Of a stretch of 64,000 nt of DNA, positions 8,148 to 16,123 are shown piece after piece. Source of the stretch: a virus; IMG/VR virus record IMGVR_UViG_3300025011_000019, positions 82,044 through 146,043 of that record; one strand, given 5' to 3'. A program made the translations under genes and the position numbers. The notes under the pieces are model-generated. The model had not been told where the DNA came from. It worked only from the letters and a program-made list of their open reading frames with translations, and made no database searches. Position 1 is the first letter of the stretch. Each line of letters starts with the position of its first letter.

Positions 8148-8423
8148 TTGAGTGCAAATTTTAAGGTTTGGATTAGTAAATACGCTTTAACTAAAGGGAT
8201 TTATGAATTAGAAGTAAAACGCTGTGTTAATAGCATTCGTGATAAAGATGAATCCGACATGGTTGAAATTAGAAAAAATGGTTTTACTAGTTACTTTCAT
8301 GGAGAGGGCAAAGAATGGCACCTAACTAAAGAATCTGCAATTGTGAGAGCAGAAGAAATGAAATTAAGAAAGATTGAATCTGTTAAAAAACAACTCAATA
8401 AGTTAGAAAAGTTAAAATTCTAA
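8148..8423 (+). CDS. Hypothetical protein, 91 aa
   Basis: Not recognised. The TTG at 8148 (SANFKVWISK follows) is chosen because the longer frame starts inside the promoter and GAGAGG sits at proper distance from this codon. The C-terminus is helical and lysine-rich (RKIESVKKQLNKLEKLKF), a probable coiled coil. Confidence 0.55.
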   Translation: MSANFKVWISKYALTKGIYELEVKRCVNSIRDKDESDMVEIRKNGFTSYFHGEGKEWHLTKESAIVRAEEMKLRKIESVKKQLNKLEKLKF

Positions 8424-8479
8424 AACCATAAATTACCTCGAACGACGTATTTTAAAGACTATGGAAGGAATGATTGTAA

Positions 8480-8863
8480 ATGAATAAAACAGCTTACCTT
8501 TATCTTCGAAGCATTGAGGAAATCCCAAAACCTGTCCTATCAGCAGAAGATTTGAAGGATAAGTCAGATAGAACCCTATTATACGGTTATACGTGCGATA
8601 GAGATACTTGGCATGTATATTTAGAAGATGGTAAAATCTATACAGTTGTTTATAATGCTAGAGAAGATGAGATTAAACTTAACATTGTTCCTATAAATGA
8701 GAATAAGGATTTTGTGCCGAATAAGAGATTATATCCTGCAAAATGTGATTATCTTTTTTGCAAACTTCTTAAGGAGCATGGGGTTAATTTACCTTTTACA
8801 ACATGGGAAGATGTAGTTGAAAAGCAAATATGTTATGGTAAAACATTGTCCGATAAAGATTAA
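8480..8863 (+). CDS. Hypothetical protein, 127 aa
   Basis: Not recognised. 127 residues, mixed alpha/beta, beginning MNKTAYLYLR. GAAGGA site before the ATG. Confidence 0.62.
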   Translation: MNKTAYLYLRSIEEIPKPVLSAEDLKDKSDRTLLYGYTCDRDTWHVYLEDGKIYTVVYNAREDEIKLNIVPINENKDFVPNKRLYPAKCDYLFCKLLKEHGVNLPFTTWEDVVEKQICYGKTLSDKD

Positions 8864-8884
8864 GACTTATGGGAGGAAAATAAT

Positions 8885-9229
8885 ATGAACTTAATAGGTG
8901 TATCTTTAAAATTAACAGATCAAAAATTAGAAATAGAAGTGGCGAGATTACCAATTATTAAAGAAACTGATAAAGTTATTAAACTTAATAGTAATAGCGA
9001 ACTGGTTTTTGATTGTTTTGTTAATATACCAAAAGACAAAATAGGAATTGTTCAAAAGGGTAGATTCAGTGAAAGTGTTGGTGGTTTCGAAAGAAAGTTG
9101 TGGGATACAGATGATTCTCCTGAAAATGAACAAAAAATGATTGAACATTTAAAGATTTGTGCAAGAAATGAAATGGAAAGACGTAAATATACTTTTAACA
9201 AAATGCTAGAAAATTTAAATAGTCGATGA
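8885..9229 (+). CDS. Hypothetical protein, 114 aa
   Basis: Not recognised. Beta-rich N-terminal 60 residues and a basic helical C-terminus (CARNEMERRKYTFNKM). GGGAGGA site before the ATG. Confidence 0.62.
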   Translation: MNLIGVSLKLTDQKLEIEVARLPIIKETDKVIKLNSNSELVFDCFVNIPKDKIGIVQKGRFSESVGGFERKLWDTDDSPENEQKMIEHLKICARNEMERRKYTFNKMLENLNSR

Positions 9230-9267
9230 AATTATTCATTTAATTGATGAAAGAGAGGTTATTAAAA

Positions 9268-9444
9268 ATGAGTGTTGTTACAACATATGATGAAAAACGA
9301 GATGAATTAAGGTTTCAATTAAGTAAATGTTTAACATTGGCAAGAGAGATGTTAGATGAGAATATTTGGGGTTTTGAAGAAATGAAAAGTGATTACGCCA
9401 CTGATTTGTATGTAGCAGTAAAAAAAGCAAAAGACTTGGTGTAA
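9268..9444 (+). CDS. Hypothetical protein, 58 aa
   Basis: Not recognised. The ATG at 9268 (MSVVTTYDEK) follows GAAAGAGG and is preferred over an upstream in-frame ATG that lacks a ribosome binding site. Helical. Confidence 0.57.
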   Translation: MSVVTTYDEKRDELRFQLSKCLTLAREMLDENIWGFEEMKSDYATDLYVAVKKAKDLV

Positions 9445-9460
9445 AAAATATGCTCATAAA

Positions 9461-9518
9461 AACCTAATATAATTATTTCAATCATATCTATATCATGTTA
9501 ATATAATTATATTAGGTT
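9461..9518 (+). promoter_or_regulatory. 16-bp perfect inverted repeat before the UV endonuclease gene
   Basis: AACCTAATATAATTAT at 9461-9476 is matched exactly by its reverse complement at 9503-9518, with 26 bases between. The arms contain TATAAT on both strands. It could be an operator for a dimeric regulator or an mRNA hairpin. The downstream AAAGGGAGG site and start codon lie just outside it. Confidence 0.55.
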
Positions 9519-9544
9519 ATATCCAAAGGGAGGAATTACATAAA

Positions 9545-10426
9545 ATGATCAGACATGTAGGATTCGCTTGTATGAGTAAAAAATGCAATACAAAATATCA
9601 AATATTTAGATTAGCATCATTTAGTGAATACAGATTAAAACAAACAATTGCTCATAATCTAAAAGAAACTGAGCGTACAATCCAACATTGCATTTCTGAA
9701 GGAATTAAATTATTCAGAATCAGTTCTGATTTAGTTACATTTGTTACTCATGAAATTATGAAAGATATTGATTATATGTCTTGGATGCAATCTGATTTAA
9801 AAAGGATTGGTGATATAGCAAAAAATAATAATATGATATTGTCAATGCATCCTTCTCAAATGTGTGTATTATCAAGCAATAAAGATGAAGTTGTAAATAA
9901 TTCTATCAAAGATTTAATTTATCATTATGATATTCTTAATGCTATGGGCCTTGATGATTTTAATATTATAATTCATGCTGGTGGAGTTTATGGGAATAAA
10001 AGTGAAGCAATGAAGAGATTTATTAATGTTTTCAATAGTTTGCCTTTGGAATTGAGAAATCATATCTTGCTAGAGAATGATGACAAAAGTTATACTGTAA
10101 GTGATGTAATGAGAATACATCGAGAAACTGGAGTCAGAGCTGTGTTAGATATACATCATATGTACTGCAATAATGATGGTACAGAATTAGATTTAGAAGC
10201 CATATTTGCTACTTGGAAGGATGGTAGAGTACCTAAGATTCATCTTAGTTCACCAAAGAGTATTGAAGCGTTTAGAAGTCATTCTGACATGATTGATTAT
10301 GAATATTGTAGAGAGTTTTTTGAGAAGTATAAGGGATTAGAATTTGATGTAATGATTGAGGCAAAAGATAAGGATTTGGCTGTAGAGAAGTTTGTTGAGG
10401 ATTATAGGAGAGTGATATGTGAGTGA
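9545..10426 (+). CDS. uvsE: UV-damage endonuclease (UvsE/UVDE family)
   Basis: A TIM-barrel, metal-dependent endonuclease that nicks DNA 5' of UV photoproducts and starts alternative excision repair. The 293-aa length suits the bacterial family. Conserved features in order are the N-terminal RHVGFACMS, MHPSQM (residue about 100), IHAGGVYGNK (about 142), LENDDKSY (about 178), DIHHMYCNN (about 200), IHLSSPK (about 228) and a final IEAKDK (about 278), which supply the expected His, Glu and Asp metal ligands. An inverted repeat lies directly upstream. It probably protects the phage genome from UV. Confidence 0.9.
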   Translation: MIRHVGFACMSKKCNTKYQIFRLASFSEYRLKQTIAHNLKETERTIQHCISEGIKLFRISSDLVTFVTHEIMKDIDYMSWMQSDLKRIGDIAKNNNMILSMHPSQMCVLSSNKDEVVNNSIKDLIYHYDILNAMGLDDFNIIIHAGGVYGNKSEAMKRFINVFNSLPLELRNHILLENDDKSYTVSDVMRIHRETGVRAVLDIHHMYCNNDGTELDLEAIFATWKDGRVPKIHLSSPKSIEAFRSHSDMIDYEYCREFFEKYKGLEFDVMIEAKDKDLAVEKFVEDYRRVICE

Positions 10427-10459
10427 TTAAAAAGTTATAATTAAAAAGGAGGAAATATT

Positions 10460-10783
10460 ATGGAAAAGAATTATCATTGCAATCGCTATAAATGTCAAGA
10501 TGAAAGATTAATCCCAAGAGTTCAAATATCAAAATATATGCGTAATATGTCATTAGAATATCCCAATGATGAGCAATTATTAAATGATTGGAAAGAATAC
10601 TATAAGGCAATGTGTAATGATATTAGAAGGTCTTGGAACATTGAAGGAATTATTGCAACTGCATATTCTAAAGAAGAAAATGCAGTTTATGTTTATGAAT
10701 TTCCTGTGAAAGCAGACGATACTATATTTTCACCTAAAATACAATGGGATGATGAAATTAAAAGATATTATATCGAAATGTAG
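10460..10783 (+). CDS. Hypothetical protein, 107 aa
   Basis: Not recognised. AAAAAGGAGG site before the ATG. The N-terminus is basic with His and Cys (NYHCNRYKCQDERL) and the C-terminus is beta-like. It follows the UV endonuclease and may share its transcript. Confidence 0.62.
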   Translation: MEKNYHCNRYKCQDERLIPRVQISKYMRNMSLEYPNDEQLLNDWKEYYKAMCNDIRRSWNIEGIIATAYSKEENAVYVYEFPVKADDTIFSPKIQWDDEIKRYYIEM

Positions 10784-10827
10784 ATTATCATCCTATAAAT
10801 GTGTGGTTTGAAGGGAGGAAATAAACC

Positions 10828-10914
10828 ATGTTGTATTTTGCTTTAGGTTTAATAGTTGGATTATTAGCATTTAATTTGGTATGGTTAGTTAAAATCGAAA
10901 TGAAATTGCCTTAA
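10828..10914 (+). CDS. Single-span membrane microprotein, 28 aa
   Basis: A 28-codon frame (MLYFALGLIV start) is almost entirely one hydrophobic helix followed by KIEMKLP. A strong GGGAGG site precedes the ATG. Small phage membrane peptide of unknown role. Confidence 0.5.
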   Translation: MLYFALGLIVGLLAFNLVWLVKIEMKLP

Positions 10915-10938
10915 AGATGATGGAAGGAGGAAATTGTT

Positions 10939-11517
10939 TTGATTCAAAGAAATATTACTTATTTTGGTCAACAAATTATTGTAGCTTGTGATGAGAAATG
11001 TAATAAAGCATGGGGTATAAATAATAGGCCAAAAATTCAATTCGATGATAATAATGAAGATGATTATGCTTACTTGTCAGATGATGAATTAAATGAAGCT
11101 CCTATTGATCCTGGAACTTATGAGGGATTTGAAATGAGTGGAAAACCAGAAATAAAAGAAGAAAGGTTAAATAAATGGTGTATTAGAGAATGTGAGAGAA
11201 GCTATAGAGGTCAATTGCCTATTGAATTGAAAGATTTTAGTAAGAAGATTTATAATATTCCATCGTTGCATATAGTCAATGAAGTATCTAAAATGGATTA
11301 TTCTGTTTGGATAACTTTAGACAATAAGCACTTAAAGATATCTGAAATGACTACAGATCATATTAAGAATTGTATTAAAATGATCAAGCGCAGTAAATTT
11401 TTAGATGTCATGGAGCGTTATGATACAGTTCCAGAACCACCTCCAAGATATGTTGTTGATTATGACCAATACAAACCATATTTAAATATTTTTAAGAATG
11501 AATTAGAAACACGTTGA
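10939..11517 (+). CDS. Phage protein with Cys pairs, 192 aa
   Basis: Not assigned. TTG start behind GGAAGGAGG. The first half holds CDEKC near residue 18 and CIREC near residue 81, a possible split zinc site, with an acidic linker between. The second half is helical (MTTDHIKNCIKMIKRSK). This looks like a conserved phage protein, but I cannot name a function. Confidence 0.62.
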   Translation: MIQRNITYFGQQIIVACDEKCNKAWGINNRPKIQFDDNNEDDYAYLSDDELNEAPIDPGTYEGFEMSGKPEIKEERLNKWCIRECERSYRGQLPIELKDFSKKIYNIPSLHIVNEVSKMDYSVWITLDNKHLKISEMTTDHIKNCIKMIKRSKFLDVMERYDTVPEPPPRYVVDYDQYKPYLNIFKNELETR

Positions 11518-11543
11518 AAAGTGATTTAAAAGGAGGTTTATAA

Positions 11544-11732
11544 ATGGATAAAGACGATTTAATGTTTATGAGAAGGTCTACTTGGTGCAAGACAAAAGGA
11601 GAGTTATTATCAATTCTTGAATATTATATGAGTTCAAGAGATGGTAAGCAAGAAGAAGAAAATTTTCAAATAATGTATCGAAAAATACATGAGTTTATTA
11701 AGTGGATGGATGAAGAAAGTCCAATAGCATGA
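11544..11732 (+). CDS. Hypothetical protein, 62 aa
   Basis: Not recognised. Strong AAAAGGAGG site. Helical, with two Trp-containing segments. Its TGA is directly followed by the ATG of a 35-codon frame. Confidence 0.6.
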   Translation: MDKDDLMFMRRSTWCKTKGELLSILEYYMSSRDGKQEEENFQIMYRKIHEFIKWMDEESPIA

Positions 11733-11840
11733 ATGTCTAGTTTCGAGGGATATACTTTATATAATTGGTACAATATGTTATATTATATACATACTGTTGC
11801 TTCTGTATATTTAGTGAGTAAAGTGAGAAGGGGATATTAA
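11733..11840 (+). CDS. Possible small protein, 35 aa
   Basis: A 35-codon frame starting MSSFEGYTLY, rich in Tyr and hydrophobic residues, opens at the base after the previous stop (TGAATG). No clear ribosome binding site of its own, so coupling would be required. Tentative. Confidence 0.35.
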   Translation: MSSFEGYTLYNWYNMLYYIHTVASVYLVSKVRRGY

Positions 11841-11841
11841 A

Positions 11842-12012
11842 ATCGATTTTAAAAGTGGAGATGTTGTTCTATTAAAAAGCGGAAGTCCTGCAATGACTAT
11901 AGAAAGTATAGGGGTATACAGTGGTGCAACTAAAGCAATATGTATTTGGTTTGATGGAGCTAAAAAGTATAGCGATTCATTCGAGTTGCCAACTTTAGAA
12001 ATATATGAATAA
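11842..12012 (+). CDS. DUF2158 (YodC-like) protein with non-standard ATC start
   Basis: The 56-residue frame FKSGDVVLLKSGSPAMTIES...ICIWFDG matches the DUF2158/YodC pattern, a small beta-barrel family of unknown function found in phages and bacteria. There is no ATG, GTG or TTG after the upstream stop. The codon at the expected place, 7-8 bases after AAGGGG, is ATC, so an ATG-to-ATC change is likely. It may be translated weakly or be a decaying gene. Confidence 0.6.
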   Translation: MDFKSGDVVLLKSGSPAMTIESIGVYSGATKAICIWFDGAKKYSDSFELPTLEIYE

Positions 12013-12018
12013 ATAGTT

Positions 12019-12050
12019 ATATTATACAGAAGTAACAGTTTGTATAATAT
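12019..12050 (+). repeat. AT-rich inverted repeat
   Basis: ATATTATAC and its complement GTATAATAT are separated by 14 bases just before the next gene's AAAGGAG site. The right arm contains TATAAT. Possible operator/promoter; no convincing -35 box was found. Confidence 0.35.
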
Positions 12051-12075
12051 TATATTTAAAGGAGTGAGAAATTAA

Positions 12076-12270
12076 ATGGATTTTAAAGAAATTGTTGATA
12101 GATTTATATTAAAACGAGGGATTAAGGCAGTAGTCAAAAGCATAAAAATAGAAGGTGATAAATGTGACATATTTTTAATGGGTGGATTCAGTACCAGTTT
12201 GGAATTGGTTGGTGATGTATTATATAAAGATGATAATTTTTATTGTAAAGTGGAAAATCTGTTTGTATAA
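12076..12270 (+). CDS. Hypothetical protein, 64 aa
   Basis: Not recognised. Starts MDFKEIVDRF after AAAGGAGTG. Predicted helix followed by beta strands. Confidence 0.58.
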   Translation: MDFKEIVDRFILKRGIKAVVKSIKIEGDKCDIFLMGGFSTSLELVGDVLYKDDNFYCKVENLFV

Positions 12271-12296
12271 ACAAGGAATTGAAAGGAGAATTATTA

Positions 12297-12451
12297 TGCA
12301 TTGTAAATTTTGTCAAGAGAAAATGGAATTTGATTCATCAGAGGGTATTGGGCACAGTGAAGTTCATCATTATGAGTGTATTATGTGTGAATCTAGCGTT
12401 ACAGTTCATGAAAATGGCGAAGAGGATACGTGGGAGTCTGGTGAAAAGTGA
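12297..12451 (+). CDS. Zinc-ribbon-like protein, 51 aa
   Basis: CKFC at residues 3-6 and CIMC near residue 30, with His residues between, suggest one zinc site. The ATG follows GAAAGGAG. Two other open frames cover this region, but this one has the ribosome binding site and the motif. Confidence 0.6.
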
Positions 12452-12494
12452 TACATTAAAACGAGGATATAAAAGGGTAAAAGGAGCGAGGATA

Positions 12495-12624
12495 ATGAAA
12501 GAAATTGAACTTGAAAAATATTTAAGGAATCATAATTTTCCTGATAGCAATCTAAAAGTTAAAATAAATGATATGTTTTACGGGGTTAGAAAATGGTGAT
12601 CAAATAATTATTGAAGCAGAATAA
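12495..12624 (+). pseudogene. Small gene with a one-base frameshift
   Basis: The frame begins MKEIELEKYL after AAAGGAGCGAGG and reads to FYGV, where it shifts and stops at TGA 12597. Removing one A near 12588 restores an open frame ending ENGDQIIIEAE at TAA 12622. Likely a true frameshift or a base-call error. Product unknown. Confidence 0.5.
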
Positions 12625-12656
12625 ATCTAAGAATTGAATGGAAGGGATGATAATAT

Positions 12657-12848
12657 ATGCTTTGTGAAGCGTGTGGTTATTCACACAATATGTATGAATT
12701 AAAGATGCCATTTTTACAATTATCATTTGTTACAGAAGATAATAAAGAAGTTAATGTCTATAGTGGAGTGTATAATGATGGGAGATATTCTAAGCAACTC
12801 ATCTACCTATATAGATGTCCTAAGTGTAAATCAATTGTAAGCGAGTGA
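12657..12848 (+). CDS. Zinc-knuckle protein, 63 aa
   Basis: CEAC at residues 3-6 and CPKC near residue 55 form a classical split four-cysteine zinc site. Function unknown. Preceded by GGAAGGGATG. Confidence 0.62.
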   Translation: MLCEACGYSHNMYELKMPFLQLSFVTEDNKEVNVYSGVYNDGRYSKQLIYLYRCPKCKSIVSE

Positions 12849-12881
12849 AACTTTGATTAGATGGGAAGTTAGGAGGTAATT

Positions 12882-13211
12882 ATGGATAAATATATTAAAG
12901 AACTGGAACAAAAAACCAATATAGATTTAACCGAACGAGAGCAAATGATTTTTAAATATGCTTATATTTGTGGAAAGCAAGAATTAGAAAACACTAATTC
13001 AACAATAACTAAAGTTATCAATAAAATAGTTGGTGGGTTTAGAGATTTTAGTTTTAGAGACAGCACGAATTCTTTAGCAAAAGACTTGAATCTAAACTGC
13101 AAAATTGATTATGTAGCTACACTATTTAGATTTCCATGTAATAGTGTGGAATATAGAATTACATTAAAAGGCAAGAAGTCAGACATTGATATGTTTTGTC
13201 AAAGTATTTAA
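12882..13211 (+). CDS. Hypothetical protein, 109 aa
   Basis: Not recognised. The N-terminal half is helical (KYIKELEQKTNIDLTEREQM); the rest is probably alpha/beta. TTAGGAGG site before the ATG. Confidence 0.6.
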   Translation: MDKYIKELEQKTNIDLTEREQMIFKYAYICGKQELENTNSTITKVINKIVGGFRDFSFRDSTNSLAKDLNLNCKIDYVATLFRFPCNSVEYRITLKGKKSDIDMFCQSI

Positions 13212-13239
13212 TATGTTTAACGAAGGAGGAATTAATTAA

Positions 13240-13449
13240 ATGAAACTACTTAAATATTCTCACTCAAAAACATTTCATTATGATAATGCCGAAGAAAGAT
13301 TAAATCATATCAAAGAAATGGAACAAGATGGTTGGGCTTGTGGTGGTCAGGTTAAGGAGTTTATAGGCAATTTATGGTTTAAAGATGATGTAGAGGATGA
13401 AAGTAAATATTATTATGTTGGTAGATTTTATAAAGAAGAGAGGGAATAA
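13240..13449 (+). CDS. Hypothetical protein, 69 aa
   Basis: Not recognised. Starts MKLLKYSHSK after GAAGGAGG, with acidic and aromatic residues in the C-terminus (ESKYYYVGRFYKEERE). Confidence 0.6.
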   Translation: MKLLKYSHSKTFHYDNAEERLNHIKEMEQDGWACGGQVKEFIGNLWFKDDVEDESKYYYVGRFYKEERE

Positions 13450-13453
13450 TTAT

Positions 13454-13594
13454 ATGGCTGAATTTTGTATTGATTGCTTCAAGGAATTATTATTCAATGA
13501 TTATGAAGATAGTCAAATTATTCTATCTGATAATTTGGATATATGCGAAGGGTGCGCTGAATTTAAACGTGTTGTGATTAGGATAATTGATTGA
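13454..13594 (+). CDS. Zinc-knuckle protein, 46 aa
   Basis: CIDC at residues 5-8 and CEGC near residue 35 form a four-cysteine zinc site in a 46-residue protein beginning MAEF. The ATG follows GAGAGGG. This kind of very small zinc protein is common in Gram-positive phages; role unknown. Confidence 0.6.
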   Translation: MAEFCIDCFKELLFNDYEDSQIILSDNLDICEGCAEFKRVVIRIID

Positions 13595-13629
13595 TATACT
13601 CATTTAAACTATAAATAGGAGGAATAATT

Positions 13630-13866
13630 ATGTCTAATTGGAAGGAACAACTTAAAAAAGTAGAACAATGTCCACAAAGACAAGATTCTTTGATTGATCA
13701 GATGCAGGATTTACATTATATTGCTAATAAATTTGGTTTTTATGATGCAGCAGATTCAATTAAACGAAGATTTATGGAGAAAAGATGTACTATTGGTATG
13801 GATTATAAAAAATGCTCATCGATAGAGTACGGCCAATCATGTTTAGATTGTGTGAATTTTAAATAA
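13630..13866 (+). CDS. Hypothetical protein, 78 aa
   Basis: Not recognised. The C-terminus has three cysteines (CTIGMDYKKC, CLDC) that may bind metal. TAGGAGG site before the ATG. Confidence 0.6.
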   Translation: MSNWKEQLKKVEQCPQRQDSLIDQMQDLHYIANKFGFYDAADSIKRRFMEKRCTIGMDYKKCSSIEYGQSCLDCVNFK

Positions 13867-13874
13867 TTTTCCAT

Positions 13875-13903
13875 TTGCTTTCTAATCCATATTATGTTAT
13901 ACT
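13875..13903 (+). promoter_or_regulatory. Probable promoter with extended -10
   Basis: TTGCTT, 17 bases and TATACT, with TGT directly before the -10 box. It lies 30-60 bases before the next start. Confidence 0.6.
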
Positions 13904-13937
13904 ATAATCAAGAAATAAAATATTAGGAGGAAATTGA

Positions 13938-14225
13938 ATGTCATCAGGAGAAGGAATTAAAAGTTTTGTGCATAGACAAGCATTATCGACAATATATAAA
14001 ATCATTTGTAAGCAGGATACTCCTAAGAAAATTAAATCTGATGCGCCGGAAGAAATACATAATTGTCCCAATTGTAATAGTAAGAAGACTAATGAAGTCA
14101 GTAAAACTACTCGATTTTGTTTATCTTGTGATTGTGAATTCGACAAGAATGGTAATGTTTATAGTATTTTGTATAATGGTGATCTTGTGGATCATCATGT
14201 GAATGAATTTATTAATTGTGGATAG
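13938..14225 (+). CDS. Zinc-ribbon protein, 95 aa
   Basis: CPNC near residue 39 and CLSC near residue 60 form a zinc ribbon in the middle of a 95-residue protein with a basic N-terminus. It is the first gene after an extended -10 promoter. Function unknown; nucleic-acid binding is plausible. Confidence 0.62.
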   Translation: MSSGEGIKSFVHRQALSTIYKIICKQDTPKKIKSDAPEEIHNCPNCNSKKTNEVSKTTRFCLSCDCEFDKNGNVYSILYNGDLVDHHVNEFINCG

Positions 14226-14242
14226 AAAGGAGAAATAATATT

Positions 14243-14926
14243 ATGATATTCATTAGTGGTGACACTCATGGAAGTATGGGCCTGCCAAGATTTAATATGA
14301 AAAACTTCCCTCTTCAAAAAGAACTGACTAAAAACGATTACATGATAATTTGTGGTGATTTTGGACTTGTATGGAATGGAGACAAGGAAGAAGAATATTG
14401 GTTAAACTGGTTACATAAGAAAAATTATGTTAGTTTATGGATAGATGGAAACCATGAGAACCATTCAATGCTAGATAAGATGCCAGTCTCAATATGGAAT
14501 GGTGGTAAGGTACATTTTATTAATGACAGTGTTATCCATTTAATGCGTGGACAGGTATTTAATATCAATGGCAAAAAGATATTTACTTTTGGTGGAGCTG
14601 ATTCAATTGATAAAGGGAATAGGACTGAAGGCAAATCATGGTGGAAAAGAGAAATGCCATCTAATGCTGAGTATGAAGAAGGTATGAGCAATCTAGATAA
14701 GTGTGGTTGGAAAATTGACCTTATTGTTTCGCATGATTGTTCTCAGAGTGTTTTTGAGAAGTTAATGGCAGGATTATACGTAAAGAGTTTAACATCAATT
14801 AACAAGTATTTTGAGGTATTAGAAGAGAAATTGGACTATAAGCAATGGTATTTCGGCCACTATCATGAGGATAGGTGGATTGATGAGAAACATAGGTTGA
14901 TTTATAATGATATTGTGATGTTATAA
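14243..14926 (+). CDS. Calcineurin-like metallophosphoesterase
   Basis: A dinuclear-metal phosphoesterase of about 227 residues. All signature blocks are present in order: GDTHG (residue 6), GDFGLVW (about 36), GNHENH (about 66), SHDC (about 163) and GHYHEDRW (about 203). The ATG at 14243 follows AAAGGAG; a longer upstream frame lacks one. It acts on phosphomono- or diesters; the substrate cannot be told from sequence, and nucleotide or nucleic-acid phosphates are typical for phage members. Confidence 0.88.
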   Translation: MIFISGDTHGSMGLPRFNMKNFPLQKELTKNDYMIICGDFGLVWNGDKEEEYWLNWLHKKNYVSLWIDGNHENHSMLDKMPVSIWNGGKVHFINDSVIHLMRGQVFNINGKKIFTFGGADSIDKGNRTEGKSWWKREMPSNAEYEEGMSNLDKCGWKIDLIVSHDCSQSVFEKLMAGLYVKSLTSINKYFEVLEEKLDYKQWYFGHYHEDRWIDEKHRLIYNDIVML

Positions 14927-14943
14927 ATAAAGGAGTGAAATAA

Positions 14944-15258
14944 ATGGAATTGACAGATGAAGAATCATTGCAATTAACAATGGAAGATAAATTAAAATTA
15001 GTTGCAGATCATTTTGAAAATATGACTGATGAGGAATTTGAAAATGAATGTGGACATCTTTTCATTGAAGAAGGAAGCATAGAGAGTCCTTGGCATCCCT
15101 CTAAACAAAATAGTTTTTATCTATGTTGGTATTGTGGTAAAGATGGTAATGCTCATTTATGTACTGATGGAATGGGTAGAGGGTTTTGTCCTGATTGTAG
15201 AGAAAGAGCAGAGAAGGAATTTTTGGATTGGGAGAATCCTAAAGAGAGGGAGAGTTAG
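14944..15258 (+). CDS. Zinc-binding protein, 104 aa
   Basis: The acidic N-terminal half (ELTDEESLQLTMEDK) is followed by CWYCGKDG (about residue 62) and CPDC (about 84), a probable zinc ribbon. AAAGGAGTG site before the ATG. Function unknown. Confidence 0.6.
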   Translation: MELTDEESLQLTMEDKLKLVADHFENMTDEEFENECGHLFIEEGSIESPWHPSKQNSFYLCWYCGKDGNAHLCTDGMGRGFCPDCRERAEKEFLDWENPKERES

Positions 15259-15260
15259 GT

Positions 15261-15431
15261 TTGTGGGAGATATTTTTTAAATTATTATTATTTATAATTA
15301 TAGGTTTTGTTTTGTCTTTTGGTGGATCATATTTTATATGTTATTCAAATATAAATGTTTTTGTATTCGCAATTGTTGTATCAATAGGTGGATTCATAAT
15401 GTATAAAGCAGGAAGAAGTCTTATAAGTTAA
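15261..15431 (+). CDS. Small membrane protein, 56 aa
   Basis: TTG start just after the preceding gene. Two hydrophobic segments (residues about 5-27 and 32-48) predict two spans, with a basic tail (YKAGRSLIS). GGGAGAG may serve as ribosome binding site. Confidence 0.5.
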   Translation: MWEIFFKLLLFIIIGFVLSFGGSYFICYSNINVFVFAIVVSIGGFIMYKAGRSLIS

Positions 15432-15469
15432 AAAAAATATTTTATCGAGCTTAAATCAATAAATAATTA

Positions 15470-15498
15470 TTGACAAATTACTATAAACATGTTATTAT
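15470..15498 (+). promoter_or_regulatory. Consensus sigma-A promoter of the pentamer-array operon
   Basis: TTGACA, exactly 17 bases and TATTAT. It is the only obvious promoter before the RAMP-like gene and the two arrays, all in the same direction with no evident terminator between, so the arrays are probably transcribed from here. Confidence 0.78.
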
Positions 15499-15544
15499 TT
15501 ACTTGTAAGAAATAAATAATTAAAAAGAAAGAGGGAGTTTAAAA

Positions 15545-16123
15545 ATGAAAAAACTTAAAGTTACATGGAAAGGTATTACCCCATTAATTATGCACTCAAA
15601 CCAAGGAGTTAACCCACTTCATCCTCTAACTAAGGAACTAAAGAAATATACGGGTAAGAGAACAAAAACTGACGAAGATCATGAAATGATTGCAGACTTA
15701 GAATGGGAATGTGGTCTGTATTGGAAGGATAATATGGGAACTTTTATGCCAGCAGAAAATGTAGAGGCCACAATTAGAAATGGAGCTAAGTCTATTAAGA
15801 AAGGCACAGCTATTCAGAAATTCTTATCAGTTGAACCGTTATACATACCTTTTGCATATGGTGAAAATCTTACCAAAGAACAATTGAAAGCAGATTTAAA
15901 GTATAGAGATGTTAGAGTTATGAAAGTAAATAATGCTTCAATTTTAAGAACTAGAGCAAGATTTGACACATGGCAAGTTACATTCTTTGTAAATTATGAA
16001 GAGTCTCAAATTGATCTAGAAGCTGTAATTCAAAGCATTGATTTTGCAGGGAAATATGTAGGACTGTGTGATAGTAGACCTAAGTATGGACAGTTTGTAG
16101 CTGTAGTCGAAGAAGTAGAGTAA
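15545..16123 (+). CDS. Conserved phage protein next to pentamer arrays (possible RAMP/Cas7-like fold)
   Basis: A 192-residue protein. Features I recognise as belonging to a family seen in many phages are an N-terminal strand with TPLIMHSNQG, the HPLTKE block, a central PAENVEATIRNGAK helix, the YRDVRVMKV strand and a C-terminal GKYVGLCDSRPKYGQF block. The order strand - glycine-rich C-terminal block, and the short length, suggest a ferredoxin-like RNA-binding fold like Cas7/Cas5 (RAMP). This is an inference that needs structure prediction. It is the first gene after a strong promoter, and its stop codon abuts the first pentamer tract, arguing for a functional link with the array RNA. Confidence 0.6.
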   Translation: MKKLKVTWKGITPLIMHSNQGVNPLHPLTKELKKYTGKRTKTDEDHEMIADLEWECGLYWKDNMGTFMPAENVEATIRNGAKSIKKGTAIQKFLSVEPLYIPFAYGENLTKEQLKADLKYRDVRVMKVNNASILRTRARFDTWQVTFFVNYEESQIDLEAVIQSIDFAGKYVGLCDSRPKYGQFVAVVEEVE

